Origin: Limonium bicolor
Taxonomy: Eukaryota > Streptophyta > Magnoliopsida > Caryophyllales > Plumbaginaceae
Length of the DNA: 64,000 nucleotides
Assembly: GCA_023374045.1 (NCBI GenBank)
Contig: CM041783.1
Location: 121,025,503 to 121,089,502, forward strand
Direction of reading: 5' to 3'
Shown piece by piece: positions 43,778 through 57,100 of this stretch; within the stretch, counting starts at the first letter, position 1, and every line of letters starts with the position of its first letter. A program made the position numbers and the translations under genes. The notes under the pieces are model-generated. The model was given only the letters and a program-made list of their open reading frames with translations. It had not been told where the DNA came from and searched no databases.

Positions 43778-45767
43778 ACTTAAAAAACTTTGTTTAAGGT
43801 TAGTAAATGATGTCTAATGATGGTGATTAGTTAGTAATGATGTTATAAGGTTGTTTAAGACATGTTATGAGGGTTATAATGCCAATTAAAAGGGTGAAAA
43901 GTTATAACAAAGTGTGAAAGTAAAATAAACTAGAAATGTGAAGTAATAAGTTAATAAAGGTCTAGTACGTTAATTAACTGACGTTACTAAATGTGTATAG
44001 GATTCTCCAACGGTGGAAAACAATCACAGTAGGGACCAAGGTATGGTTTTCTTGTAGTCTATTGCCTACCGGTTTACACCGGCTTGTGTGTTGTTTGTTT
44101 TTCTGTGTGTTTATGACTTTGTAAGACTTAAAATTATGAAACGAGTTTACAGTCATTGTTATTATTGTGGCGTGAGTGTGTCGGTACCGTTAACCTTGAA
44201 TATGTACTAACCCAGTAAATAACTAAACTAGGTCACGTAAGAGAGCAGTACTCGGTTAACGTTTCGACCCAAGGAACGCTCTAACTACGGCTATGTTTGA
44301 ACTAGTTGTGGTTTGTGTTACTAAATTATGTCTCATCTCCCTTGTGTGTATAACTGGACCTAAACCTTTGCTTATGATTGAATGAGTCAAGTTCCATCAA
44401 TGGGACTTCTAACAAGTGGTTAACCGGGGAGTGAGGAGTCCGGAGTGTTCCGGCCACGCGTGTATGTACGGGGGTTGATATCAAAATCAGATTCGGCCCT
44501 CTCCTTATGTTAAGGTTGTTTTCCTTTTTGGACTACAATCTCCCACGAGCTTAACCAAGGCTCACCTACCTGACTATTGATCGGACTAGGGGAAATATGT
44601 ACGGTGTGCTTGGATCACTATATCCGACACATCTTTGGGGTAAGTTATTCGTTCATTCAACAGGATGGTAATGAGTTATGTAACGGGCTTGACATGAGTT
44701 TGATATCATTCTCTAGGCTCTCCAAGTTGGCTAACTTATGTTGGGTGGTTCTCCTAAAGTGAGACATCCTTATTGTGAATTATATTGTTTTTGCTATGCA
44801 ATATGTATTGCTATGCTCATATGTTGTATGATAAAATGAATGCCATGTTATCATGACAATTGGTTGCGTGTATCCCGGTAGCCGACGGGCTGCACGTTAG
44901 CCATACCAGCCATGTGTTGCTGAGCCCCTTTGGGGCACCATATTTTTCTATGTTGCAGGATGAGGATCGAGGAGGCGGAGTGGCTCTAGATCCTAGGCTT
45001 TATGAAATACTTTTGATAGTTTTGGATGTTGAACCCGGGAAGCGCCTGTGCTCCTGTGGTAGTATATTATGGTTTGACAGTGATACAGTTATGGATGTAA
45101 ACATTAATACTCGGTAATGTTGTTGTACTTATGGTTTTAGTATTATGCTCGGGAGTCTGTGTGTAACACCCCAACTCAATCCAAATGTGGTCTCGCAACT
45201 TAACAGCATATATATACATATCACAGCGGAATTCTTTACACTCCAGGACCTTGCCACGGTCTGACTACAGAATATACCGAACTTTAGTACCTAACAACCT
45301 TAATCAAATACATTTCCTTCTTACAATCCCCTCACATCCTATACATCTTACTAACTCAACTGCCTTACGAGTGTACGTGCACAACTCGTAGGCCACACTT
45401 AACCTGCAGCACTTGTACCCCTTCTTACTCTCGCGACGGTCGCCTCCTGATGTTCACCTGTGTAGTAAAAACAGCCCCCAAAGGGGGTTAGCACGAATGC
45501 TGGTACGATCCTCTCATGGCCCCCAAGCTAACGTGGCTACGACGACTAATTGTCGATAGCATGGAGGTTGATTAGATGCACAACATAATAGAAAGTGCAG
45601 TAAACAACAAACCAACAATGAACAATCAAAGTTCACACATAACGAACGTCTTAAATGCGTTCCCTTAGTTAGAGAGTTAATCATTTAACTCCTCAAGTTA
45701 TATTTCCTCTTAATCTTAGTCCATCCTTATCTTACTCAATCTTAGTCTTATCTTAATCTTAGAAACA

Positions 45768-45925
45768 ACCATCCTTTAAAAAGGAGTGGGTGTAGCTTAT
45801 CTTAGTCTTAATAATGCAAACCATCCTATAAAGAGGAATGGTTGCAACTTACCTTTACCTTAGCTTAACCTTAATCTTAACTTATTCTCAGTATACAAAC
45901 CGTTCCTGGAGGGGAATGGTTGTAC
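45768..45925. repeat. Three short inverted repeats in the minus-strand solo LTR
   Basis: Three hairpins of similar form follow one another at about 55-75 bp spacing: CCATCCTTTAAAAAGGAGTG, CCATCCTATAAAGAGGAATG and CCGTTCCTGGAGGGGAATGG. They sit between CTTAATCTTAGTCTTA-type repeats. They occupy a place similar to the 33-36 bp hairpin repeat in the LARD LTR. Confidence 0.7.
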
Positions 45926-46449
45926 CTAAGTCCAAACCTGGGGTTTAGGTGATCCCACCGCACCATCTTAATGCCACCTACCCTGGACGGGAGTCCAGCG
46001 TAGCTGAGCCGGAAACCGGCCCTAGGCTACAAGTCCGAAGACAAGTCCTTAAGCGGAAGACGGATCTGCTATAGATACCGACCCCCTTTCCTTAGCATGC
46101 ATGACCGGAGTCAGTCCCGGGTTTCCTCACTCAAGTTCCAGTTAGTAGTAGTCTCAAGACCATGTTTGTTGGTTAACCTCTTTCGGTCTATATCACTCTC
46201 ATATTAGGGAGTGTTCCTTAGTCTCACTCAATTCCTTACTAAACGTTGGTTAGTAAGTTCTCACGGTATGTTGTGTTAGTTTTCAAACATCACACAACAA
46301 TACAATAACATAATATTCCGGTTGCATGCTTTATCTTGTTTAGTGAGCACACAAAAAACAAATAGCACACAAGCCGAGGGACACCTCGTTAGCAAGCAGG
46401 TCACAAGAAGAACTGTACCGTTCACCGTTGGTCGTTCGGTTGCTTACTC

Positions 46450-49400
46450 TGAAATACCCCTAATCTTTAAAATATAATTAAATGATCTATTAATGATCTA
46501 AGATGATTATTAAACATCTCAATATTATTGGGGAACAATCTATAAGATCTCAACAAGGCAAAACACGCCTTAAGATCGGTAAAGCCAAAAATGTGCTTTA
46601 AGACGCCATGAAGGTTGTATGACCCCAAGTAGGATCCAAAGTGGATTCCTAAGTATTATAATGAATCAAGGAACACAATAAGACCATTCTCAAAGAGAAC
46701 TAAGCTCAGGAACATCCTGTGACACAAAAATGTGCGCTAAAACTCCTTGAAGCACGTTTTTGTGAGATTGCCTTTTTAATTGATTTTAATAGGCTTAAAA
46801 ATTATAAATATCCTTAAATATGATATATAATCATATTATATCATATTAGGAATTTAATTCCAGAAATTTACGAATTTTTACAAATTTAATATTAAAATAT
46901 TAATAAAACCCTAAAGTGGGGCCCGCATGAGTCAACATTGACCAAGCATGGTCAATGGTCAATTAATTGACTCATTTGAATCATGGTGGCCGGCTGCAAT
47001 AAGAGAGGAGGCTGCTTAATTTCCTTGATTGACAATAATGCTACCTAATGTAAGACTTTTTCAAAATAATGTTACTTTTTACATTATTTTCAAACTTTAC
47101 TTACCTTTCCCATCTTCTCCTTCCTCCTTGTCCGATTCCTCTCATCCCAGCCGAGCCCTCTCCTTCCTCTCAAGCTCTCCAAGCTTGTTCTTGGCCATGG
47201 AAGGCAAGTCTAGCTCCTAAGCTCCTAATGTAAGTGTTTTAATGTCATTTTTAGCTCTTTTTCTTCATCTTTTCACCACCAACACCTAAAATTCGTGGCT
47301 CATCTATTCCTATGGCTTATTCTCAGTGTTCTAAGGTTAGAACAAGAGCTAAACTCGGTTGAGACCAGTAGAGGGACCAAGGTTGTCCAAATCTACATTT
47401 TAAGGTAAAAATGTGCTTTAAGCTCATAACTTTTGATTCCCTTCGAGTTTGGCTGTGAAATTTTGGTCATAGACTCATCTTCATCTCCTTTTCATGTGGG
47501 ATCTGTTGGTTAGCCATTTGGAGCAAGGGTGACCGAGATCCAAGAGAAATACTCTCTTTTAAGGCATTTTTCCAAGGTAAAACCTAATAACAAGGTAGGA
47601 TTTCGAGATCTAACTATTCCCTATGTTAATATGGTAGATCTAACACCTTTGGTGTGTTTGGTTCAGGTCGAAAATACCTAGAACTCCCCTTGCATTTTTA
47701 AGGTGATTTTTGCCTTAAATCATACATTAATTATTCCTTATGGTTAAGCTCATGCTTGGAGTGTAACCATATCTTATTTTTGTGTATTAAACATGTCTAA
47801 ATCAAGTGGTGAATTTTCCTACAAGTGACCGAGCCTATACAAGGATAGATCAAGGTATAAACACCTTAAACTTATGATTTTTGCAATCTCTAAGTATATA
47901 TATATATGGCCGAGAGTGAACATACACATATAGGTCATATTGACCTAAAAATGTAAAAAAAATGGCTAAGATAAATTAAGCTAGTCATTTAAGAGATTTA
48001 ATTAACATAATGGTCAAATTATGACATTATGTGGAAAAATAATTAAACCATGGAGAGGCCGAATATATATGCTATATTTTGAGACATTTATTGTGTAATT
48101 TATTTTGCAAGATCAAGGTTGTAATAAGGCCATGTCATTAGGCCATTTTAATTTAAGTTTATAAGCTTATTTAGTTTTATTTATGCTTATAATTAAAGTT
48201 GGGGCCAATTCGTAATTATTAAGGAATTAGAAAAGTCGTGGGTAATTTAGAGCAATTTAGGGTTTTTAAATGAATTTAATAAAAATTATAACATTTTATA
48301 AAGTTTTGGGTCAAAATTGTAAAAATAGAAAAGTATAGGTCATTATTTGTAATTACCAAAATTGGTTCCCATTTGGTATTAGGGGTCAAAGTTGACTATA
48401 TAGGAGACTTTGACCAAGTTTAGAAAATTTAAGAAATTAAAATACTACCTTATAATGAGATACTTATTAAATTGTAAAAGATTTATAAGGTTTGGGGTGG
48501 TAATGTAATTACCGAGAATTAAGGGTAGTAAATGGAGTTTAGTAAAGTCCTTAAGTTATTAGAAATTTTTAGAAGTTTATTTGGTTAAATTTGGAGTTCA
48601 TGTGAATTATATAAGTATAATATATGGTATTTTATGACATTGTTATAAATAGGTAACAAATGTATAAAAACCGTGAATTAAAAGAAGTATAAGGTTAGGA
48701 ATAATGTTTATAACCTTTTGGTATAGTTTGGTAATTTTTGGAATGGTATATAAGGTTTTATAAAGATATATGTATAATATATAGTTTTAATGGGGTTAGA
48801 AAACTATGTATTATAAATTGGAATTGAATTGTGAGTTTATAGAAGTTTAATGGTTATAAGTGAAAACCGAAAATACTAAGGCTGTTTGGTATTTAAAAAC
48901 AAAATATAACTATAGGCTATAATTGTTTTAATGATTTAAATGTCATAAGATATGTTATATAACTATAAGATGACATTATATTAATTAAGAGGTGGATTTT
49001 ATAAATATTTAAGAACATAGGTGCTGTTCGAAAATAATAACATTTTTAAATGGAATTTATAATATGGTTTTTAATGTTATAAGAGTTATAACATTTATAA
49101 TATAAGAGATATTCATTAAAAAGAATGAATATAGATTATGAGACTTACCATATAATAAATAGTTCCATAATACACACATATAAATAAATATATGTAGTAG
49201 TGTAGAAAATGTGACATGGTTCAATAATCATAAATTATCATAATTAAAATGATAATAGTTAAGGAGAAAAGAATTATAAACATTAGATATGGAAATTCTA
49301 AAGTTAAGAGTATTCATGGGATAATAAGGATCCTAGATATTAAGAGTATAGTTTACAGATGAATTATACCACATGAAATATAAAAAAAAGAGACAAACCT

Positions 49401-51151
49401 TAGAAAAATAAATACTAAGGTAAGATGCATAGTGCATGACAAAGGATCACACATACAATAATGAAACAAACTGTATGATGTACAAACAAACATTAAGTTA
49501 CATGCGATAACAAGTTTAACAACAACTATACTAATATACAAACAAGACTACGCGTGTAATATAACACCTTTTCCCAATCTCGAGTTAAACCTAAAACCCG
49601 ACAACATTGATAGTTAATAACGGGGGGTTAACTGGGAGGTGTTAGTGACGGTACGGGGTACCGTAGGATTGTGTTGTTATACAGTATGCTAATCAGTAGC
49701 ATTGTGTATTGTTTATTTCGTTAGAGACTACACAAGGAGCATAGGATCTTGCTGATTCATACTCCACCGTAATACACCAGGGTGAACGGTATGTTGTTAT
49801 GTGTCTCTGATTGTCTCTGAGGGCTTCCTCAGTTCAGACTTCTGTGTGATCTGTGATAAGATTGTTTGTCTGAATGTTTAATTTAATATGCATGATCTTT
49901 ATATTTATAGCTGCTCATTATTTACTGTTGATGAGTTAACAGTATTGGTTCGTATATAAGAACCTATATATAAAACGAACTAGCGGCTATGGTGCTATCT
50001 TATACGAAAAATAAGGAACGTCAGAAAAACGTTGTAGCACTAGGATAATAATACATATATATTATCCAAGACTTTCATACGGAGCATTGGCCTTTCTATA
50101 CGCCGCTCTCGTATCTAACACTGGATCCCGAGTTTACAGACTCCGGATTGGACTAATGATCTTGGTCTGCTGTGTTAGAAAATTTGGTAATGCGATGCGA
50201 TGGTATAATTAAGTAAATAATGAATGGAAGTAAAGCCAAGAGGATGTGGCTCTTGGTGCGCGCTGTGATCACAAAAACGATACCAGGATGTCCGCGTACG
50301 GGTCCGCAAGTATCAAGAAAATTTCCCGTGAGCTAGAATGGCTCGTTGGTCGGAGACTCTACCGTTGGAGTGGCTACTGCCGTGGGTGACCCGCCATAAT
50401 ATATGGGTAACTAGAGACATGTCGTTTTAATGAGACAATGTCACTAGGTATAACTGAACAATAATACATTTGAGAATTATACAGTGGCGAACAATATTGG
50501 CTTCTACACCATGGACGAGAATTAATACTTATTGTTACTCTCGTTGTTTCGCTTATTGTTCATTGGTTATATTGTGGTATATTATGTGTGTTGATGGTTG
50601 TGTTGTTGTATGGATTACTGTTGTTTATTTTACAGTTTATATATTAAAATGGTATTGCATGTAATGAACCTCATGCTCTCGACCAAATAATTGAGGGGTC
50701 TTTAGGGGCATGACGGGGCATGTGATGACATACTCAGCAGGGGCTGATTCCATACCACAAACCATCTTTATTTCAGGTGATTAGCTGGTGGGTCGCAGCG
50801 AGACGTGACCATTGTGATATTACAGTTGGTTTAGACTTGGTATGGTGTGATACTCAGGTTGTTTTGGACTCGGGTTGTTTAACCGAGGTGTATTTGGTTT
50901 AGATGCTCACGGTCTGTAATAATTGTTGATGTTAGATTTGTTTTAAGTTGTTTAAGTTCTACTATCTATCTCTTGTGGTCACTGCGGGAATACGTTTCGC
51001 AAGTTGATTATCAGGTAAATCGTTATCACCCGTATGGGCGAGTGATAACAGTGACACCAGTAGGGCGATAGTTTATTATTTACCGCTGCGAGATATTATT
51101 GTGCGCGACTTCTATAGGATTACTAGGAACCGGTTTAGTAGGGGTGTTACA
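46450..51151 (+). mobile_element. Plus-strand solo LTR nested inside the minus-strand solo LTR
   Basis: 4702 bp from TGAAATACCCCTAATC to GTAGGGGTGTTACA, flanked by the duplication TACTC (46445-46449 and 51152-51156). It is very AT-rich at 46800-49550. Its last 1.6 kb has the general gypsy LTR end pattern (TAACCGAG, CCGCTGCG). I see no hairpin array of the kind found in its neighbours and no coding region. Confidence 0.93.
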
Positions 51152-51430
51152 TACTCTCTTCCGGAGTCCAAATCCCCAAGTCCTAAAACATTCATTCAGT
51201 TTTAGGTTGTTAATCACTTAACTTAATTCAACTTACTTAACCCTTAATGATCCCCACCTAATACCCCTTAAGTTTTACAACTTAATCTTACAAACTTAAC
51301 CTTAAACTTTTAAGCTTACACTTAACTTAATCCCTTAGGTCTTTATACCTCTAGTAATCATTGCCTCCTTAATGGGGTACCCTTAATACCACTAAACTCT
51401 CTTAGAGTTTTTTTTTTAAGTCTTAAGGGT

Positions 51431-51676
51431 CGTCCGACCCACCGTCCGACCCACCAACTAGGTCGGACCATTCCAGAGACTCTCGGGTTTGAGAAATTCC
51501 ACTTGTCCGACCCACGTCCGACCCACCCAACTGGGTCGGACCATTCCAGAATTCCTCCCGTCTTTTAAAACCCCTCCGTCCGACCCACCAACTGGGTCGG
51601 ACCATTACAGAAACTCTTATGGCGGCTTAACAGAGGTCCGTCCGACCCAGAACTGGGTCGGACCCTAGGTCGGACC
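51431..51676. repeat. Hairpin array in the minus-strand solo LTR
   Basis: About four units with stems of GTCCGACCCA / TGGGTCGGAC, separated by linkers containing CTCTCGGG or ATTCCAGAA. The last unit carries an extra half-stem (CTAGGTCGGACC). It is a third distinct stem sequence at the same relative LTR position. Confidence 0.88.
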
Positions 51677-52496
51677 ACCACAGACCTTACTCTTAAGTTG
51701 TTCTTTCAATTCCAAAATTTTCCCCCAAACCTCCTAATGTATTCTAACATCATTTAGACCCTTAAATCCACCTTTAATCATCCTCCAAACTCATTAAAAT
51801 ACCCTCCAAAGATCTTCTTAAACATGTACTAAATTCTTGCAAAAACTCCTAACACTTGTTAGCTAATTCCTTATCTTTCCAACATGTACATTTTGTCTAA
51901 AACCTCAACTAACCAAAGTGTTTCTTTTCAACCCCTATAACTTCTCCTTAACATCATTGCACTCCATCTTGCTTGTTAAACCTTCCAAGGTCATCTTGCA
52001 TGTCCATGCACAATTTCTCTTCTTTTCGTTTGTTACTCATCACTCCTAAACTCTTGAGCTTACTTATACGTTGCTTTCCATTACCTTAACACCTTGACAT
52101 TTCCACCTCTTTTATGCAACTTACTCACCATTCTCATGATCATAAACCCTTATACGTTTCTAGTCATTTTCCTTGACGACTTACAACATTCTCCTACAAT
52201 TTTCACTTCCATCACCCAAGTCCACACATTACCATCTAAACTAAACCTTACTAGTCCACTACTAGCATCATCACACTTACACAAGCTTCTCAAAACTCTC
52301 ATTGTTATACTCCCTGGTTCATACCTACATTATCCTAAGGCATTGTACACCTCCCCCTCCAAATTTGCACAAGTCTTACCACTCCTCAAACCATGACTTT
52401 GGTGTGTTCAATACACCCATCTAAACTCCGATTTCCTCATAGACCATTCTAGGTCATTCTAAACCTCAAGAACTCCTTAGTTAACTCATTTCCACT

Positions 52497-53067
52497 TGAA
52501 AATACAGAAATTGGTCCCTCAAATCTCACAAACGTACAGAACACCGAGAGTTATAGTGGTTCGGCCAATAATCCGGCCTACATCCACTTCTAGACAATAT
52601 CTTTATTACTTTCTTTGGTATTACAACTCTAGAGAGCTTTCTTAGTATTCTCTCTCTCTTCTCATCTTGTGTCCTCTTACAAATGAGCCCCCCATCTCTA
52701 TTTATAGACTTTCTATGGTGAAGTCTCTCCCTTAATCCTTGTACATGTGTTATCACTTTATTAGAGCCACCTTCTTAATTTTAGTACATCTCTCCTTGTA
52801 AAGCCTTCCGCTCCCAAAGTGCGAGATGCGGGATCCGGTCACAGGGCACGGGGCCGGAATAAGGGGCCCGATCATGAAGTGCGGGGCCGGAATACGGGAC
52901 CCGATTATGGAATGCGGGCCGGAATAAGGGACCCGATTGCTGGAATGATGTTTGGCGCCCAAACTGGAGCCCGAACAAGGTCCTGAAGGGGTCCCGGGAT
53001 CTGGACCGGGATCTGTGGCCTAGACCGCTTTGACCCCCTTGTCTTCGTCATATTCTTATCCTTGTCA
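52497..53067 (-). repeat. 3' LTR of the young non-autonomous element
   Basis: 571 bp. On the minus strand it contains a TATA box at 52697-52709 and three GC-rich repeats of about 33 bp (GGGGCCGGAATAAGGG-type) at about 52840-52945, upstream of the TATA box in transcription order. They may be enhancer-like repeats. Confidence 0.95.
52697..52709 (-). promoter_or_regulatory. TATA box of the LTR promoter (3' LTR copy)
   Basis: The minus strand reads TCTATAAATAGAG, a near-consensus plant TATA box. The second copy is at 59827-59839 in the 5' LTR, which would be the active promoter. It lies about 360 bp from the LTR start, a normal U3 position. Confidence 0.75.
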
Positions 53068-53698
53068 TCAGTCCCACAAGTTCTACTTTTGGAACTTTAA
53101 AAAGTGGAACTTACAAAAAAGAAGATAAAAAGTTGCATGCCTTCTACCCTTTCCCTTCTCCTATCTCCTAGTCCCACAAGTTCTTTTTCTTTAGTTTTTA
53201 CAAAGAAACATGAACTTACAAAAAATCGGTACATTTAGTACAACCAAAAGTCCCACAAGTGTCTTTCTTATGAATCTGACAAATTGATAATGCTGGGACA
53301 TAAGTCTTTGAGATAATATGTCTTGATGGATGGGTCCCATAAAATCTTGATGGATGGATCCCTTGATGTTCTGATATATAATATTTAAGAAGGCCAGAAA
53401 TCCAGAAGTCCAGAAGTGCACAATAAGATCTTCATAAAGAAGACCAATGGTTCTTTTAATAAGAACCATTCCCTTTTTGAAAGGGTGAAATAATATGATG
53501 ATTAAATCTTTTGCTTTTATTGGCCAAAGGATGATAGTTCCCTTAAAGGGAGAACAAAAGATAATATATTTTCCCAACTTTGCTTATGCTAGCCAAAGGA
53601 TGGTACTTGTGATTCAAGTATGGTGTGGCGTCCCACACCTAACTATTCACCCATTACAGGTGACCAGAGCTCCTGATGGATCCAGAGATGGGTTTTTG

Positions 53699-53883
53699 GT
53701 TGGCACGATGGCCGGCGTGATAGCCCAAGTTGGCACGATGGCCGGGCATGATAGCCCAAGTTGGCACGTTGGCCGGGCATGATAGCCCAAGTTGGCACGT
53801 TGGCCGGGCATGATAGCCCAAGTTGGCACGTTGGCCGGGCATGATAGCCCAAGTTGGTACGTTGGCCGGGCATGATAGCCCAA
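53699..53883. repeat. 31-bp tandem array (six copies)
   Basis: Six nearly identical units of GTTGGCACGTTGGCCGGGCA followed by TGATAGCCCAA (the first is 30 bp). It lies 0.6 kb from the 3' LTR, i.e. in the 3' untranslated region of the element. Because 31 is not a multiple of three, the array reads open in several frames; the resulting repeat proteins are not genes. Confidence 0.97.
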
Positions 53884-53891
53884 GTTGTTAC

Positions 53892-54083
53892 TTTCAAGGC
53901 GTGATAGCCTGCCGCTCGTTGGCGGGTGCTTTCTTTTTCTTTCAAGGCGTGATAGCCTGCCGCTCGTTGGCGGGTGCTTTCTTTTTCTTTCAAGGCATGA
54001 TAGCCTGCCGCTCGTTGGCGGGTGCTTTCTTTTTCTTTCAAGGCGTGATAGCCTGCCGCTCGTTGGCGGGTGCTTTCTTTTTC
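53892..54083. repeat. 48-bp tandem array (four copies)
   Basis: Units start at 53892, 53940, 53988 and 54036 (TTTCAAGGCGTGATAGCCTG then CCGCTCGTTGGCGGGTGC and a pyrimidine tail) and are almost identical. They share GGC(A/G)TGATAGCC with the adjacent 31-bp array. Confidence 0.97.
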
Positions 54084-54136
54084 CAGAGGGCCTATGAAAG
54101 CGCCATGGACCAGAGGGCCTATGAGAGCGCCATGGA
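54084..54136. repeat. 27-bp tandem duplication
   Basis: Two copies of CCAGAGGGCCTATGA(A/G)AGCG followed by CCATGGA, next to the 48-bp array; the third repeat type in this 440-bp hypervariable stretch. Confidence 0.9.
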
Positions 54137-57100
54137 TTTTGATGATATTTTTTATTCTTACCCTTAGTATGGAGAATATCCCTCTGACACAGCAGGTGCA
54201 GTCCGGTTGTACATGGAATATAAAACTTGGTATGAACTTTCGTAATGTTGCCCGGTCTTGGTCCAACATGCTGCCCGGACTTTTGATGTAGTGATCCTCA
54301 TAGGGGGCAGAATTGAGACATTATCTGCCGGAGATAAACGTGAATTGTTGCTGATTTTCTGTCAGGATTTACTCCTGGTGTGGGCCTTATTTGGCTCCTG
54401 CTGAAAAAACCCATCTTTTGCCTCTGAGCTTCCGCCCGGGCGAGGATTGGTCATCCCTATCTCTTAGTATTTAAATATACTCAGAAAACTCAACTCGTCA
54501 TTCTTTCAAATACTTGTCGATAAGCATGTAGAAGTCATGTGAGCCCTGTGGCTCCGTAGCATGTGCCGTTCAGATGGCTTAAATTCACTTTTTTGACCAG
54601 AAAACATTCTGCCAACGTGGGCAGTCCCGCAGTGTGTATTCATGTGTGCCTTTTCAAATTGTCAACCATGGTGCTTCTTCATATAACTTTTGACCGCAGC
54701 ACAGTTGGTAGAGATTGAATGTCCAGTTGGCATTAGTCACTCCTAGGTTGACCGAGTATTATGCACCCATTTCAGTTGCTCGTCTGGAAGTAAGCGTGGG
54801 CATGTACCATCCTGCCCGATGTGCATGTATCACATCATGACAAAGTCTGGATTTTTGTGCTCCCTGCACCTTCCAGCTGCCCTTCCACCCCAGGACTTGG
54901 TAAATGTCGGCCAACCAAGATTAATCACCAGGTTCAGCGAAAGAACCTTCTCTGTTAGTACGTAGTAGCAGTTTTTTCCAAAGAGTCAACGCCCGGTTGT
55001 TTTGACGAAGCAAACCTCTATTCCCCAGGATTCTCTTCTTTTATCCTCCGGCCGGTTCTTATTGATGAAAATCCCTGCACTTCTTTGAAGCTCTTCTTGA
55101 CAGTCCACGTCTTATATCTATTGTTTTCTGCTTTCATCTGATGCTTTCTACCGGATGATATTGTCCAGTCAGAATGCCACATGGGAACCTCCAGAGCCCC
55201 TTCTGCTATTACAGCCCTTATCTAAAAATAATTGTTCACCCAGACTTGGCCACGGTTGCATTGAACGTTATATGCTGATGTAGGCACTTCTGCTGGAATT
55301 AGCTTCGTTTAACTTTAGGCTTCTCCTTCTGCTACTTGGTCTTTTCTTCTGATTTTGAAGTAATCAGTTGGTTCCCCTCATAGATATTTAAAACAGATTC
55401 GAGTTAGTCCAGAATAAATCAAGTGAAATCTGATTTGTACATGCCATTATTTACCAAAGTGCAGATAAACATACTAAAGCACACAGAGGCAGCAAAACAT
55501 CTGATGCTGTTGTTGTATAACACCCAATTAGTGTGGAGGAAAGCAACACACGGCAACACCTATTCAGTTTTGTGTCTGTGCAATGTTCAAGATGTGAAGG
55601 CCTAGAAACTGCTTAAAAACTGCTTAATATTATAAAAACAGCAGTAGTGAATATAACAAACAGCAGTAGTGAATATAACATATAAGCAAGTTTATGCAAT
55701 CAGCTTTCTCAACCAAATTTTTCCTCAAGTCAGACTAAAAGCGATCCTATTAAAGCAAAGGTATATGCATTATTCATGAATCCTATCTAGTATGCTGGTT
55801 TATAACTGAACAAAGGCACATATTAGATCTCAGCAGAAGTAGAGCATATATTATAACACTGCAACCGAGTTTTAAGCCAACAGACACAATACAAAGATGA
55901 TGCTTCTTTTTTTTAACTACTGGATACGGTGGTAAATGGGATTTTGAAACTTGCTGTAACAGGTCTGACCAAGCATATCTTAAGATTGATCTCAGCAGAC
56001 CGCGTAATTGCAAATAATAGCTTACCTTAACAGCTGAAATGAACTTGATTTTAGGTAATCAGAACAAATCTGATAACTGCCATAATCTTGTAAAAGAATA
56101 CTTCCCTGAATGGTAGTTTCCAAAGCAGATGAGGTTTTCTCATGAAATTGCCCCAGTAAGTGAAGAACGTATTAGATATCAAACAGACAAAATTTTATAG
56201 GCTTTACCGAAAAATCAAACAAAGTTATTTACTGATATCAGACCTTCTTTACAGCAGATTCTATCAAAAGACACTCAAGGCTGAAAGCTTCCAACTAGAT
56301 GAGGATGAATGCAGTAGTAGTGTAAACGGTGACAGAAAGTTTTACTAGAGCTTGCAGGCACTAGCGAAGAATGAGTTTAACGAGATAACTAGAGGTAGTA
56401 CATAATTCTTTTGCAGGATTCAGATTTGTTTCCTCGGTTTAGACTGAATAAGGCGTAAGATGAAAGACAATGAAGCTGCTTTTTTTTTTAAAACGCAGCA
56501 GTACATAGAAATTAACCTTGGTAACATCTAAAGAAGTATTAGCAGCAAAATATAATATAAGATTGTAGGAGCAAAATAGCAGTAAACCAGGTTTATTGTT
56601 TACTGTAACAGAAGCTTGTCTTTTGTATAAGTAATGACAAAATAAGAACCAACAAAAAGTAAACACAAACGGGAAAGCTGGATATGAGCATATGTTACAC
56701 ATAACTCGTGCTTTTGCTGCTAAAAATACATGCACATGACTGGTGCTCTTTTGGCGAGGACAAAACAGAGCAAGAATGTGCTCAAGCAGGATCATTTGTT
56801 GAAAGCGACGTTTTGTTAAAAATTTGAGCAGCAGAAATCAGGAGTAAACAGGGTGCCCATGCTGCTGCATAAGCAGAAGTCAAGCTACTGCTAAAATAGG
56901 AGCATCCTTCTGTGGCAATTTCTAACAGATCCCAAAATTTCAACAAAGATGAAGTATTTCCCAACATTAAACAGAAAGGTGCACAATCAGAACTTTGAGA
57001 AGCTGCCAAGAATTACTAACAGACAAGAAACAGATGACTGTCCTGTATCACACAGCTTTTACGAATTCAGAATATGGGATTATTTAAATGTTAGCCTCCT

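Noticed and set aside
53643..54269. A 208-codon minus-strand frame with repeated AAGYHALKEKESTRQR and Cys/Pro-rich repeats
   Set aside because: It is produced by the 31-bp and 48-bp tandem arrays, which are open in several frames on both strands; no start context or domain.
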